Shown: positions 43,395-52,804 of the stretch, piece by piece
Numbering within the stretch: position 1 is the stretch's first letter
Layout: every line of letters starts with the position of its first letter
Source: Luxibacter massiliensis
GTDB lineage: Bacteria > Bacillota > Clostridia > Lachnospirales > Lachnospiraceae
Assembly: GCF_900604355.1 (NCBI RefSeq)
Contig: NZ_UWOE01000001.1
Location: 2,666,001 to 2,730,000 of the forward strand
Direction: 5' to 3'
Length of the DNA stretch: 64,000 nt
The notes under the pieces: model-generated
Told to the model about the DNA's origin: nothing
Database searches by the model: none
Seen by the model: the letters and a program-made list of their open reading frames with translations, nothing else
Translations under genes and position numbers: made by a program

Positions 43395-44405
43395 TTATAA
43401 AGTTACAATTACCCCGTCTTCATCCCAGAGGTCATGCCAGTCCTTTGCACCTTCCCACAGAAACACCTGCCCTTTTACAAGGCGGTTGTTCCTCTCAAGT
43501 GTGGCAATCTTGGCCATCTCCTCGTCTGTAAGGGGATCCTCCATCATACTTTTTAAGTTGCTTACATATTCCATTTCATGTACAGAGAAGGGAATCGGGA
43601 TCTGCCCTCTCTGGCGGGCCCATTTCAGAGCGATAATAGCTGGATGTACACCATGTGCCTTCGCAATTTCCTGCATCTCAGGTGTCTGTAGGTCTGCCAC
43701 GTCCTCAGGGCACATATCACGCTCTGGCCTCTGAGGAGAACCCAGTGGCATAAAACCGATAGGCTGGATGTTGTGCTTTGTCAAGTAATCAAATAATTCC
43801 TGCTGCTGGAAACATGGGTGCAGCTCCAGTTCACATGCCACAGGCATAATTTTCATAAGCGGAAGTACTGCATCCAGCTTCGGGATCGTCATATTAGAAA
43901 TACCAATATGGCGGATTAAACCCTTTTCAACCAATGATTCACACTGTCTGTAAGTACTCATAAATTCTTCTACACTAAACGGCTTGGAGTCTGGGTTACG
44001 GGAATCCACATCGCATCCTGGCGCATGATAGTTGGGGAATGGCCAGTGTATAAAAAATAAGTCGATGTAATCACACTGTAAATCCGCAATACTCTTTCTG
44101 CAGGATTCTTCCACCCTCTCATGCATATCGTTCCATACCTTTGTCATAATATAGAGGTCTTTCCTCTCCACTATCCCCTCGTCAAAGGCTGCTTTAAATA
44201 CTTCCCCAATCTGATCCTCATTTCCATAGCAGGCTGCACAATCGAACATCCGGTATCCACAACGTATTGCGCCTGCCACTGCATTTGATACCTGCTCTGG
44301 TGTAAACCTGTCGGATCCAAAGGTCCCCATTCCTACACAGGGAACTTCATCCCCTGTATAAAATTTCACTTTTGGCACATCTGCCGGATTTAAAACTTCT
44401 CCCAT
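43395..44405 (-). CDS. Aldo/keto reductase
   Basis: A 336-residue NAD(P)H-dependent TIM-barrel oxidoreductase. The catalytic tetrad is visible: Asp and Tyr in MFDCAACYGNEDQI, Lys in YIMTKVWND and His in DLFFIHWPF; the cofactor site includes LKWARQRGQIPIPFSVHEME. It would reduce an aldehyde or ketose to the alcohol or act in reverse. Last gene in the ketose operon, 80 bases after the PfkB kinase. GGAGAC precedes the ATG. Substrate unknown. Confidence 0.87.
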   Translation of the reverse strand: MGEVLNPADVPKVKFYTGDEVPCVGMGTFGSDRFTPEQVSNAVAGAIRCGYRMFDCAACYGNEDQIGEVFKAAFDEGIVERKDLYIMTKVWNDMHERVEESCRKSIADLQCDYIDLFFIHWPFPNYHAPGCDVDSRNPDSKPFSVEEFMSTYRQCESLVEKGLIRHIGISNMTIPKLDAVLPLMKIMPVACELELHPCFQQQELFDYLTKHNIQPIGFMPLGSPQRPERDMCPEDVADLQTPEMQEIAKAHGVHPAIIALKWARQRGQIPIPFSVHEMEYVSNLKSMMEDPLTDEEMAKIATLERNNRLVKGQVFLWEGAKDWHDLWDEDGVIVTL

Positions 44406-44485
44406 TTTTTTAGTCTCCTTTTCTTTTATTAATTTTACCGCATGGAATTTGCGGATACTATCGACATCTCTTTATCCTTGCCGTA

Positions 44486-45418
44486 CTAACTCAGCCTGGT
44501 TATCTCAATATCTGGATAAATCCTTTCCATATCTTCCTTCATAAAAAAGCCCGTCTCTTCTCTAAGGGCGGCGGCTGCAGAAATGGCGCTGGCCTTTCTC
44601 AGGATTTCCTCGATGCCCAACCCTTCACTTAACCCCAGGGCAAACCCTGCTATCATAGAATCGCCGCATCCCACAGTATTCACCGCATCAATTTTGGGCA
44701 CCCTAGCCTGATAGATTCCTTGTCCGCATACTACAAAGGAACCATCCCCACCCAGGGAAACTGCCACAATTTCTACCCCCCTGTTGTGAATTTCCTTGGC
44801 TGCCTCTACCATGTCTTCCATATTGGCACAAGACTTTCCGGTAAGCATTCTGATTTCATCAATATTGGGTTTGATCATAGTCGGACATGCATCAATTCCC
44901 ATTTCCAGAAGTTTCCCGCTGGTGTCCAGAATCACCTTTTTCCCAGCTTCCCTCACGATTTTTACCAGTTTCTGATATGCCGTCCCATCCAACCCTTTAG
45001 GTACACTGCCGGACATAGTAACAACATCCGCCCGTTGTACAAGATTTTGAAATTTTTCCTGAAAGCCTTTAAAATCTTCCTCTGTCACCGTAAAACCTGG
45101 TTCCAGGAACTCTGTCTGTACATGGTTTACCGCATCCCATATATTAATGCAGGAACGGCTCTCCGAAGCCAGGTGATAAAATGCACTCTTCACATGGAAA
45201 GGCAGCAGGGATTCTTCTATATAATTGCCCGCATGACCTCCCACAAAACCTGTCGCAACTACCTCTGCCCCGGCGATGGCGGCAGGTTTAGATACATTCA
45301 GTCCCTTGCCCCCAGGTGTATAGGCGCACTCTTTTACCCTATTTACTTCCCCAGCCTGAAAACCTTCTACAACATAGCGTTTGTCAATCGCAGCATTCAA
45401 CGTCACTGTCAATATCAT
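44486..45418 (-). CDS. 1-phosphofructokinase / tagatose-6-phosphate kinase family (PfkB)
   Basis: A 310-residue ribokinase-fold kinase of the FruK/LacC subgroup, phosphorylating a ketose phosphate to the 1,6-bisphosphate. N-terminal MILTVTLNAAIDKRYVVEGF, glycine-rich substrate motif YTPGGKGLNVS and the C-terminal VNTVGCGDSMIAGFALG with the catalytic aspartate. AGGAGGACTT precedes the ATG. The neighbouring class II aldolase would cleave the bisphosphate, so tagatose 6-phosphate, fructose 1-phosphate or a related ketose phosphate is expected. Confidence 0.87.
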   Translation of the reverse strand: MILTVTLNAAIDKRYVVEGFQAGEVNRVKECAYTPGGKGLNVSKPAAIAGAEVVATGFVGGHAGNYIEESLLPFHVKSAFYHLASESRSCINIWDAVNHVQTEFLEPGFTVTEEDFKGFQEKFQNLVQRADVVTMSGSVPKGLDGTAYQKLVKIVREAGKKVILDTSGKLLEMGIDACPTMIKPNIDEIRMLTGKSCANMEDMVEAAKEIHNRGVEIVAVSLGGDGSFVVCGQGIYQARVPKIDAVNTVGCGDSMIAGFALGLSEGLGIEEILRKASAISAAAALREETGFFMKEDMERIYPDIEITRLS

Positions 45419-45429
45419 CTCAAGTCCTC

Positions 45430-46479
45430 CTACTCTTCATTCATGAGGAGAACCTTCCCCTTGACAAGGCCTGGCGTCTTAAACATCTGAAAGGCCTCCT
45501 GGGCTTCACACATCGGCATCTTTTTATAGATGAAACCTGGGTCAAACTTAAGCTGCCCAGTGGCAAAATAATGTGCGGTCAGATCCCACTCTTTTCCCGG
45601 AAACGGAGAACTGTACGACATCCATGAGCCTGTCAGCTTAAATTCCTTTCTGTTCATGTTCTCCCACATTGCAGGCGTAAAGGTCAGATCCACATGAGGC
45701 GTCCCGATAAAACATACATTTGCTTTATTAGCTGCCAGTTCAAAAGCCATATACATCGTGGGGGCCTGCCCTGCCGTCTCATAAACATAGGCATAACCTT
45801 TGCCTCCTGTAATTGCCTTCGCCTCCTCCATGTAATTCTCCTTCGCTGTATTTATTACCTCATCAGCGCCGAGACGTTTAGCCAGCTCCAGCCTTTCCTC
45901 ACTGATGTCAAATACAACCACCTTTTTAGAACCGAAGATTTTTGCCCACTGCATAGTGAACATGCCGATTGTGCCTCCGCCCAGGATTGCAACACACTGC
46001 CCTCCCTGGTAATCATTTTGCAGAAGTCCATGAAGAGCCACTGTAGATGGTTCGAACATGGCCCCCTGCTCATAGGAAATACTCTTGTCAAATACAACCG
46101 CATTCTGCTCAGGGATCACAACGTAGTCCGCATTACTCCCCTGCTGCCTGGAACCGATAAAACTATAATGCTTGCAGAGAGAAAAATTTCCATTCTGGCA
46201 GTCGTCACACTTCATACATGGAAGGAGGGGCGCCCCTGATACCCTGTCCCCTATCTTTACCTTAGTGACATCCTCCCCTACTTCTACCACATCCCCCGCA
46301 AACTCGTGGCCCAGGACGATTGGATAAAAATGTACCCCATTGTGCAGGACTCTTGGTATATCTGACCCGCAAATGCCGGAAACCCTGACCTTTACCTTTA
46401 CTTCACCAGGGCCTGCCTTGGGTTCCTCATAGTCCAGGTACTGGACATCCTCATTTGCACATACAACTGCTGCTTTCAT
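45430..46479 (-). CDS. Zinc-dependent polyol dehydrogenase (galactitol-1-phosphate dehydrogenase-like)
   Basis: A 349-residue medium-chain dehydrogenase. Catalytic zinc ligands in GICGSDIPRV and VLGHEFAGDVVEVG; structural zinc cysteines in CMKCDDCQNGNFSLC; NAD(P)-binding CVAILGGGTIGMFTMQWAKI. Most like GatD and sorbitol/threonine dehydrogenases: it would oxidise a polyol or polyol phosphate to the ketose form. GGAGGAAG precedes the ATG, one base after the kinase frame ends. The absence of a galactitol PTS in the window argues for a free polyol imported by an ABC system, but this is inference. Confidence 0.8.
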   Translation of the reverse strand: MKAAVVCANEDVQYLDYEEPKAGPGEVKVKVRVSGICGSDIPRVLHNGVHFYPIVLGHEFAGDVVEVGEDVTKVKIGDRVSGAPLLPCMKCDDCQNGNFSLCKHYSFIGSRQQGSNADYVVIPEQNAVVFDKSISYEQGAMFEPSTVALHGLLQNDYQGGQCVAILGGGTIGMFTMQWAKIFGSKKVVVFDISEERLELAKRLGADEVINTAKENYMEEAKAITGGKGYAYVYETAGQAPTMYMAFELAANKANVCFIGTPHVDLTFTPAMWENMNRKEFKLTGSWMSYSSPFPGKEWDLTAHYFATGQLKFDPGFIYKKMPMCEAQEAFQMFKTPGLVKGKVLLMNEE

Positions 46480-46480
46480 T

Positions 46481-47997
46481 TTATCTTCCTCCCATCTTCA
46501 TTGTTTCTTTTAAATTATGGTAAAGTTCCAGATATATTTTATAGTTCTCATCGTACACATCCCTGTTGGCCTCCTGAGGCTTGTGGGATCTCCTGTCTTT
46601 TACCGTAAGGGAAACTGCTTCCTCGAAACTCCCGTACATCCCCACGCCTACGCCCGCAAGAATGACGGCTCCCAGTGTGGTTGCTGTGTCTGAAGAAGGC
46701 ACAATAACCGGCTTGCCTGTAATATCTGATTTAATCTGTGTCCAGAGCAGGGAATTAGCGGAGCCGCCCATGGCACGCAGTACCTGTACCTTTGCGCCGG
46801 CCTCCTCTGCCACATCCAGGTTATGTTTAAGAGAATAAGCCACCCCTTCCATAGCAGAACGGATAAAATGGCCTTTCGTTTTGCTGAAATCCAACCCGTA
46901 GTATACACCCTTTGCACTGGGATCCCAGATTGGAGAACGTTCCCCCGACATATAAGGCAGAAATACCATGCCGTCACTTCCAGGGGCCACCGCTTCAGCC
47001 TTCTGGTTGAACAATTCCAGAGATGTCCCCCCTTTCCTTCTGGCCTCTTCTCTCTCATAGTCTCCAAACTGCTGTTCCAGCCACCGCATGACACCGCCGC
47101 CGCCAACAGTCCCTCCCTGGAGCAGCCATTGTCCCGGAACTACGTGATAACCTAGGATCAGCCTCTCATCCGCAATATAAGTATCTGTACATATACTCAT
47201 GCCGCCTGCCTGGCCGCCCTGTTCCTGTGTCTCCCCGGGATGGATAACTCCTGCCCCCAAAGTGCCGCAGGCTGCGTCCAACCGCCCGCCACAACAGGGG
47301 TGCCTGCCGACAGGCCGCACTGGACTGCCGCCCTCTCAGTTACACTGCCGATGACTTCATGGCATGGATAAATATCTGGAAGCAGTCCGGCTGGAATCCC
47401 AAGGCTGCTGCACATATCCACATTCCATGTTCCCCTGCGCATATCAAAACAATGCAGTCCATACCCCTGGGACATATCCTGTGTCATTTTGTCTGTGAGT
47501 TTATATGCTATGTAACTGTTTGACTGCAGTATTTTGTATGTATCCTTATATATTTGTGGCAGATTCCTCTGATACCAGATAATTTTAGCAGTTGTGTAGG
47601 ACGGCTGCAGAGAATTCCCTGACAAGTCAAAAATCTTATCTGCCCCTATTTTACTGTTCAGCTCTTCACAGATATCTGCTGCCCTAGTGTCCATCCAAAT
47701 GGGGGTATTGGCCAGTACATTTCCAGACTTGTCAACAGGGATTGCCGACCAGCTTTGTCCGTCGATCCCCACGCCTGCAATGTCCTGAGAAGCTATCTTT
47801 CCTTTTGACAGCGTTTCTTTAATAGCTGTACAAATAGCGCTCCACCACTCTTCCGGGTTCTGCTCGGCCCATCCCGGCTTAGGATAATACACTGGGTACT
47901 CGCCGTTAGCCGCCGCAATCACCTCCCCTTCTCTATTGAAAACCGCAATCTTACATGCACTTGTCCCTATATCTATTCCCAATAAATACTGTTCCAT
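46481..47997 (-). pseudogene. FGGY sugar kinase (xylulokinase-like), frameshifted
   Basis: Two reading frames together make a normal kinase of about 505 residues. The first (from MEQYLLGIDIGTSACKIAVF, behind AAGGAGG) runs to GLSAGTPVVAGG near 47282; the second continues LDAACGTLGAGVIHPGETQE to the end with MGGSANSLLWTQIKSDITG and the ATP-site VIVPSSDTATTLGAVILAG. GGCGGTTGGAC appears where one more base after GGCGG would restore the frame, so a single-base deletion at about 47282 explains everything. Either a recent inactivation or a sequencing error; both halves are otherwise well conserved. FGGY kinases like this phosphorylate a ketose. Confidence 0.85.
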
Positions 47998-48007
47998 GTC
48001 TTCCTCC

Positions 48008-48021
48008 TTGAAACGTTTCGG
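48008..48021. promoter_or_regulatory. LacI-family operator upstream of the kinase gene
   Basis: TTGAAACGTTTCGG shares the core GAAACGTTTC with the operator at 49990-50009 and lies just before the kinase Shine-Dalgarno, in the 52-base gap after the LacI gene. Confidence 0.7.
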
Positions 48022-48049
48022 TTTTAACCGGTGGACAGCCGCCCCATAA

Positions 48050-49078
48050 CTATATATTAAAGAATATTTCTTCGGTATTGCAGTCCATAATAGATTTTCC
48101 CGACACAAAACTTGTCTTAAGCTTTACATTCTCACGGTGCCGGACTGCTTCTCCTCCCAGTCTTTTTAGCATTAGTTCCGATACATGTTTGGCTATATCT
48201 TTAGTCGGCTGGGTTACTATACTCAGCTTTGGTATACAGGCTTTTGCAAACTCAATATTGTCAAATCCTATAAAAGATAATTCTTCTGGAATCCGTATCC
48301 CAAGTTCATTTATCTGGATAATGGCCCCCATTGTCATTTCATAGTTGGAAACAAATACTGCTGTCATATCTGTCGTCTTACGTACTAACTCTTCCATTGC
48401 CGCCGCACCGCCCTCGATGGTATAATCCCCCCGTACGATTAAATTCTCATCCAGGGCAATAGAGGCCTGTTCCATTGCCATACAATAGCCTCGGTATCTT
48501 TCCTTGGCAGTGTAAATATTCTCCGGCCCTGCTATCATGCCAATCCTTCGGTGGCCTGCCTTCAGCAGGCGCTCTACCGCATCTCTGGCTGCACCCTCAT
48601 TATCCACTAATACACAGTCACAGTCTAAATCTTTTAATTTCCTGTCAATCAGCACCACAGGGCGTCCAGATTCTATGAACTTCTCCAAATGCGGGCCCTG
48701 ATGCCCTGAAGGCATGACAATCAATCCGTCCACCCTCCTGTGCAGTAAGAACTCAGCCGCCTCTTCCTCCCGTTTCCAGTCAGTGCGGCAGTCACAGATC
48801 ATGGTGGCATATCCCTTGCCGCGCAGCAGATCCTCCACCTCTGTGATAATCTCAGCACAAAAAATATTATTCAGCTCAGGAATAATAATCCCAATAATTT
48901 TTGTCTTATTTGTCTTTAACCCCCGGGCAACCTCATTCACCTCAAAGTGAAGCTCCCTGATGGCCTCCTCAATTTTAATCCGGTTTTGCTCTCTGACATT
49001 CCCCCCATTAAAATAAGAAGAGACCGTAGCCAGTCCTAATCCCGTCTGCCTGGCAATATCTTTCATCGTCGCTGCCAT
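48050..49078 (-). CDS. LacI-family regulator of the ketose operon
   Basis: A 342-residue repressor with the DNA-binding head MKDIARQTGLGLATVSSYFN and hinge region VARGLKTNKTKIIGIIIPEL, then the ligand-binding core (RVDGLIVMPSGHQGPHLEKF; RIPEELSFIGFDNIEFAKAC). The ATG is preceded by GGAGAG. Located between aldolase and kinase genes, each of which has a GAAACGTTTC operator upstream, so it most probably represses both and its own operon. The effector is likely a sugar phosphate of this pathway. Confidence 0.87.
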   Translation of the reverse strand: MAATMKDIARQTGLGLATVSSYFNGGNVREQNRIKIEEAIRELHFEVNEVARGLKTNKTKIIGIIIPELNNIFCAEIITEVEDLLRGKGYATMICDCRTDWKREEEAAEFLLHRRVDGLIVMPSGHQGPHLEKFIESGRPVVLIDRKLKDLDCDCVLVDNEGAARDAVERLLKAGHRRIGMIAGPENIYTAKERYRGYCMAMEQASIALDENLIVRGDYTIEGGAAAMEELVRKTTDMTAVFVSNYEMTMGAIIQINELGIRIPEELSFIGFDNIEFAKACIPKLSIVTQPTKDIAKHVSELMLKRLGGEAVRHRENVKLKTSFVSGKSIMDCNTEEIFFNI

Positions 49079-49116
49079 AGAATCTCTCCTGCCTCACAGC
49101 TAGCATATTTGGCTAT

Positions 49117-49968
49117 CTACTTTACTTTGTTGTCACATCCGCACACTTTCATGCGCTCTTTAACCAATTCCTTTACTGCCTCCATGCCCACAACACCTAA
49201 CTTCTTAGGGTCAAAGGTTTCTGGGTTTTCAGCCAGCAGTTTTTTCCCTGCCCCTGTATAAGCAGCCCTTAACTCTGTCGCAAAATTTACTTTACACATC
49301 CCCCGCTGTACACATTCCTTTACATCCTCATCGCTTAGGCCTGAGGCTCCATGAAGTACAAGAGGGACAGAAACTACCTTTTTAATCTCCGAAACTCTTT
49401 CTTTATCCAGGACAGGCGTCCCTGCATAGAACCCATGGGCAGTCCCGATAGCAATGGCAAGGGAAGATACTCCTGTCCTCTCTGCAAATTCCTTTGCCTC
49501 TGCAGGATCTGTATTGGTATCTGCTTCCGCCTCCAGGTCGTCCTCCTTCCCTCCTACTTTCCCAAGCTCTGCCTCCACCGGTATGCCACATGCCTTTGCT
49601 ACATCTACAACTTTCTTGCTAAGTGCAATATTGTCTTCCAGGCTTTCATGGGAACCATCAATCATGACCGATGTATACCCTGCTTTAATGGCCTGTACTG
49701 CCAACTCAAAACTACTGCCATGGTCCAAATGCAGGCATACTGGTACAGAAGCCTTTTCTGCCTCCGCTGCCACCATTGCAAAGTAAGTCTCTAAGCTCCC
49801 ATATTTCACTGTTGAGGGAGTAGTCTGCAGCATAACCGGCGCTTTAACTTCCTCCGCCGCAGCAATAACTGCCTTCACCATCTCCATATTTTCAACATTA
49901 AAAGCCCCAACTGCATAGCTGCCCTTCTGTGCGTCCAACAACATTTGTTCTGATGTAACTAACGGCAT
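49117..49968 (-). CDS. Class II fructose/tagatose-bisphosphate aldolase (KbaY/GatY-like)
   Basis: A 283-residue zinc aldolase cleaving a ketose bisphosphate into dihydroxyacetone phosphate and glyceraldehyde 3-phosphate. Zinc ligands are expected in PVCLHLDHGSSFE, GTAHGFYAGTP and LVLHGASGLSD; EAELGKVGGKED is the family loop. The start MPLVTSEQML follows AAAGGAGG; the longer frame upstream crosses the promoter and operator. First gene of the unit, under LacI control. Whether it prefers tagatose or fructose bisphosphate is not decidable by eye. Confidence 0.88.
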   Translation of the reverse strand: MPLVTSEQMLLDAQKGSYAVGAFNVENMEMVKAVIAAAEEVKAPVMLQTTPSTVKYGSLETYFAMVAAEAEKASVPVCLHLDHGSSFELAVQAIKAGYTSVMIDGSHESLEDNIALSKKVVDVAKACGIPVEAELGKVGGKEDDLEAEADTNTDPAEAKEFAERTGVSSLAIAIGTAHGFYAGTPVLDKERVSEIKKVVSVPLVLHGASGLSDEDVKECVQRGMCKVNFATELRAAYTGAGKKLLAENPETFDPKKLGVVGMEAVKELVKERMKVCGCDNKVK

Positions 49969-49989
49969 ATGTATATCCTCCTTTATATT

Positions 49990-50009
49990 AAACCGAAACG
50001 TTTCGGTTT
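49990..50009. promoter_or_regulatory. LacI-family operator of the aldolase promoter
   Basis: AAACCGAAACGTTTCGGTTT, a perfect 20-bp palindrome centred on CG, starting 11 bases downstream of the -10 and therefore over the transcription start. Confidence 0.85.
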
Positions 50010-50019
50010 TTATGGTTTT

Positions 50020-50048
50020 ATAATACTCCTGGTTCTTGCAATTGTCAA
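50020..50048 (-). promoter_or_regulatory. Promoter of the aldolase-led operon
   Basis: TTGACA (50043-50048), 17-base spacer, TATTAT (50020-50025), minus strand, with the operator immediately downstream. Confidence 0.88.
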
Positions 50049-50138
50049 TCACTACTTTGTATAAATTTTGTTTTTGGTAGTTTCTGCTATTCTGCCATCC
50101 TAATTTTTGTGCAGATTCTATGACACACTATGAGATAA

Positions 50139-51005
50139 TTAAGATTTATCCAGAATTTGTTCTGCCATCTTTATCTCCTGTTCATACAGAGACATAAAAA
50201 GGCAGCATGTTTCATCGAACACGCCATCCTTTTGTTTCGTAAGAGCCGCCTTGTTAAACCCATTCTTAACCGCCCTCCACTGTTTAAAAAAACTTTCCGA
50301 CCAAAATAGAGGCGCCCTGTTTGGGGGTATTTTTCTTTTTCTCAGAACAAATCCATATAACCGTCGCCCTTCTGTCAATGCTTCCACGTAACGGGCTGGC
50401 AGAAAGGCATTTTCCTCCCCCTTTTGAATCCATGTCTTTGCCTTTTCTAAAAAACGCCTTGCAGCCAGAGGATGTGCTTTCATCACTTCCTCTGCCTGTG
50501 ATACCAGCAATCTGTCTCCTCTCTCGTATGCAATCTTATTTTCTCTTTGCCGGACAGGAATAATGGCATAAGAAGCAGCAATCAATTCCACTGATGTCAG
50601 TTTTTGGCCCCTTATACCATAAGTAGGATCGCAGCATACTTGAGGTTCTGAGGCACTTTTATGGACAATAAGGTAGTGAGGGCCATGCAGAGCGCTAAAA
50701 AGAGGATTCCAGGGTATAGAAAAACCATCAATGCCTACAATCATAAACTCCCCCTCTGCACACTCAGCCCATCCCTGTTCTTTATCCTTCCTGGAAACAC
50801 AGGGTTTTCCTACCCCCATGCCCATAGCATCCAACTCCCTGAACAGTCCTCTGCTCAGAAATGTATGGCAGATAGCCTCATAGCATAACTCACTTTCTGG
50901 CCAAAGGCAGGAAAACGCTTCTGCATAATCAATTCCAAATGTATCTGCCAAAGTAATAACACAGTCCAGGTAACAATTGACGCCTGGTATATGGGTGAGC
51001 TTCAA
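50139..51005 (-). CDS. BtrH-like, papain/C39-type fold protein (possible acyl transferase)
   Basis: A 288-residue soluble protein. The N-terminus HIPGVNCYLDCVITLADTFG and the later HGPHYLIVHKSASEPQVCCD with DPTYG recall the Cys, His, Asp order of butirosin BtrH-type and C39-like proteins, which take an acyl group from a carrier protein or cleave a peptide bond. No signal peptide. TTG start behind GGAGG, overlapping the ligase stop by four bases. It is the third gene of an acyl carrier protein, ligase, this protein unit. The assignment to the BtrH group is tentative; the C-terminal half was not recognised. Confidence 0.55.
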   Translation of the reverse strand: MKLTHIPGVNCYLDCVITLADTFGIDYAEAFSCLWPESELCYEAICHTFLSRGLFRELDAMGMGVGKPCVSRKDKEQGWAECAEGEFMIVGIDGFSIPWNPLFSALHGPHYLIVHKSASEPQVCCDPTYGIRGQKLTSVELIAASYAIIPVRQRENKIAYERGDRLLVSQAEEVMKAHPLAARRFLEKAKTWIQKGEENAFLPARYVEALTEGRRLYGFVLRKRKIPPNRAPLFWSESFFKQWRAVKNGFNKAALTKQKDGVFDETCCLFMSLYEQEIKMAEQILDKS

Positions 51006-52498
51006 TGTCTTATTTCCTCCGGATCTATCTTGTTTTTGCCTGTAACTGTTTTATTTATCCCTTCAACCAGGTGAATACGGCGCGGACACTTAAAATCAGC
51101 CAGATAACTGGCGCACCATGCCCGTATAGAGTCCAGGGATACTTTATCTGCTGCAGGCACCACATCAGCACAGACGGTTTCCAGGCCCTCCTCATCTTCT
51201 GTTCCATATACTACACAGTCCTTTACCAGGGGACAGCTAATCAGGCAAGTCTCCACCTCTTCTGGGTAAACATTGAATCCTCTCACAAGAATCATATTTT
51301 TCTTTCTTCCACATATATACAAATATCCATCCTTGTCAAAGTATCCTATATCCCCTGTATGCAGCCAGCCATCCCGCATGATTTCTCTGGTGGCCTCTTC
51401 ATCCTCATAGTAACCCCGCATAACATTGGGCCCCCGGACTACAATTTCCCCCGGACTGTCTGGCTCATCTGTAAGTCCTCCCTCTGTCTCCAGGCGTATC
51501 TCTGCCCCCGGCAGGGGGACTCCTACAGACTCCAGCTTTTCAAAAGGTAATACTTGAAAAGGCTGGGCAATAAGCGGTGATGCTTCTGTCATGCCATATC
51601 CAGACCAGAACCTAATTTGGGGGAACGCCTCAGATAAATGTTCTAAAGTGCCGGCTGGAGCCTTGCTGCCGCCAAACCCAAAGTATTTTAATGTAGAAAT
51701 ATCGTAACAGGACGGATGGTCCAATGTCCGGCATATTAACAGCGCTGCGAGAGTACCGCCTTCATAGTGGCTGAGCTTAAAATCCTGCACTGCCCGGTAA
51801 AATGAATCTAGAGTAAAATCATCTGCCATGGAGAGCATGGGGAAACCTCTTGTTATACATGAAAAAGCTACCAGCAGGCCGTAAATTCCTGAAAAGGGCG
51901 TGCCAAGCACATACCTGGGGTGCGCATCTCCATGCAGCTCATATCCCATATGGTTTAAATATGTATGGACATTATAGTCTATATTGGCCTCCGAGAGGCA
52001 GACCAGTTTTGCCCGTCCAGTTGTCCCTGAGGAAGCCAGCAAAAGCATTGTGGAATCAGGGCCGACTGAAGAATTAGACTTCCTAATCTCCTCTATGGTC
52101 AATGGTCGAATATCAGAAAGTAATATCTCCTCTGTACACAATAGCAGTGGTGTATCCTGACAATTTTCCACAGCTTTTCTGCAAAGCGATAGGAGCTTTT
52201 TCGCAGTAAAGACTACTTTGACAGGTACACGGCTTACTAAATCAGATACCTCTTTTTCCTTTAGCCGGGTGCTTAGAGGCAGGGCAGCCCAGCCTGCCTG
52301 CAAAACTGCGAATAAAGCGGCCAGGAAATCACTCCCGTCGGGAAGATAAACGGCAGCAATAGAACCAGCCAAATCACAGGGCAGGCATGCCTGTAGTACT
52401 GCTGCCTGACGTGCAAGCTCCCCATAAGAAATAGTTTTTTCTCCCAAGGCTGCTTCCGTATCGTGCCCCCTCCATGTTTGTAAAGCATTTCTAATCAT
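51002..52498 (-). CDS. AMP-forming acyl/amino-acid ligase (ANL superfamily)
   Basis: A 498-residue adenylate-forming enzyme. Motifs in order: LLLASSGTTGRAKLVCLS (residues about 150-168), GYGMTEASPL (about 295), DGWLHTGDIGYFDKDGYLYI (about 380-400), CGRKKNMILVRGFNVYPEEV, and the C-terminal catalytic lysine in TGKNKIDPEE. It activates a carboxylic acid as the acyl-AMP and would load it on the carrier protein encoded immediately upstream (four-base overlap). The substrate, fatty acid, aryl acid or amino acid, cannot be read by eye. The start follows GGGAGAAG. Confidence 0.85.
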   Translation of the reverse strand: MIRNALQTWRGHDTEAALGEKTISYGELARQAAVLQACLPCDLAGSIAAVYLPDGSDFLAALFAVLQAGWAALPLSTRLKEKEVSDLVSRVPVKVVFTAKKLLSLCRKAVENCQDTPLLLCTEEILLSDIRPLTIEEIRKSNSSVGPDSTMLLLASSGTTGRAKLVCLSEANIDYNVHTYLNHMGYELHGDAHPRYVLGTPFSGIYGLLVAFSCITRGFPMLSMADDFTLDSFYRAVQDFKLSHYEGGTLAALLICRTLDHPSCYDISTLKYFGFGGSKAPAGTLEHLSEAFPQIRFWSGYGMTEASPLIAQPFQVLPFEKLESVGVPLPGAEIRLETEGGLTDEPDSPGEIVVRGPNVMRGYYEDEEATREIMRDGWLHTGDIGYFDKDGYLYICGRKKNMILVRGFNVYPEEVETCLISCPLVKDCVVYGTEDEEGLETVCADVVPAADKVSLDSIRAWCASYLADFKCPRRIHLVEGINKTVTGKNKIDPEEIRH

Positions 52499-52734
52499 AG
52501 CTTCTCCCTTACTTTATTTTCTACTAATAAAAACAATTCTCCCACCACCAGGCAGTTCTCCATCTCCTGCAGCGAAATCGTAATATCAAACCTTTCCTCT
52601 AAATCCATAAGTAAGGACACAAAAGCCAGAGAATCCATATGCAGGTCCTGATAGAGATGGGTGGACTCTGTGACCGGGACAGAAAGTATATTCTGCCCAT
52701 TTATAAATTGAATAATTTCATCCCGTACTGACAT
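52495..52734 (-). CDS. Acyl/peptidyl carrier protein
   Basis: A 79-residue four-helix carrier protein. The phosphopantetheine serine is in DLHMDSLAFVSLLMDLEERF, near residue 35, with the acidic helix II typical of AcpP-like carriers. AAAGGAG precedes the ATG. It is not the fatty-acid AcpP, which would sit with fab genes; its overlap with the ligase gene indicates a dedicated pathway. First gene of the three-gene overlapping unit, about 70 bases downstream of the collagen-like gene. Confidence 0.88.
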   Translation of the reverse strand: MSVRDEIIQFINGQNILSVPVTESTHLYQDLHMDSLAFVSLLMDLEERFDITISLQEMENCLVVGELFLLVENKVREKL

Positions 52735-52804
52735 TCATTTTCTCCTTTCAAAATCGAGGATCCGCATCTGCCTGCTGATACTACAGTACGGATCCCCCTC
52801 AAAA

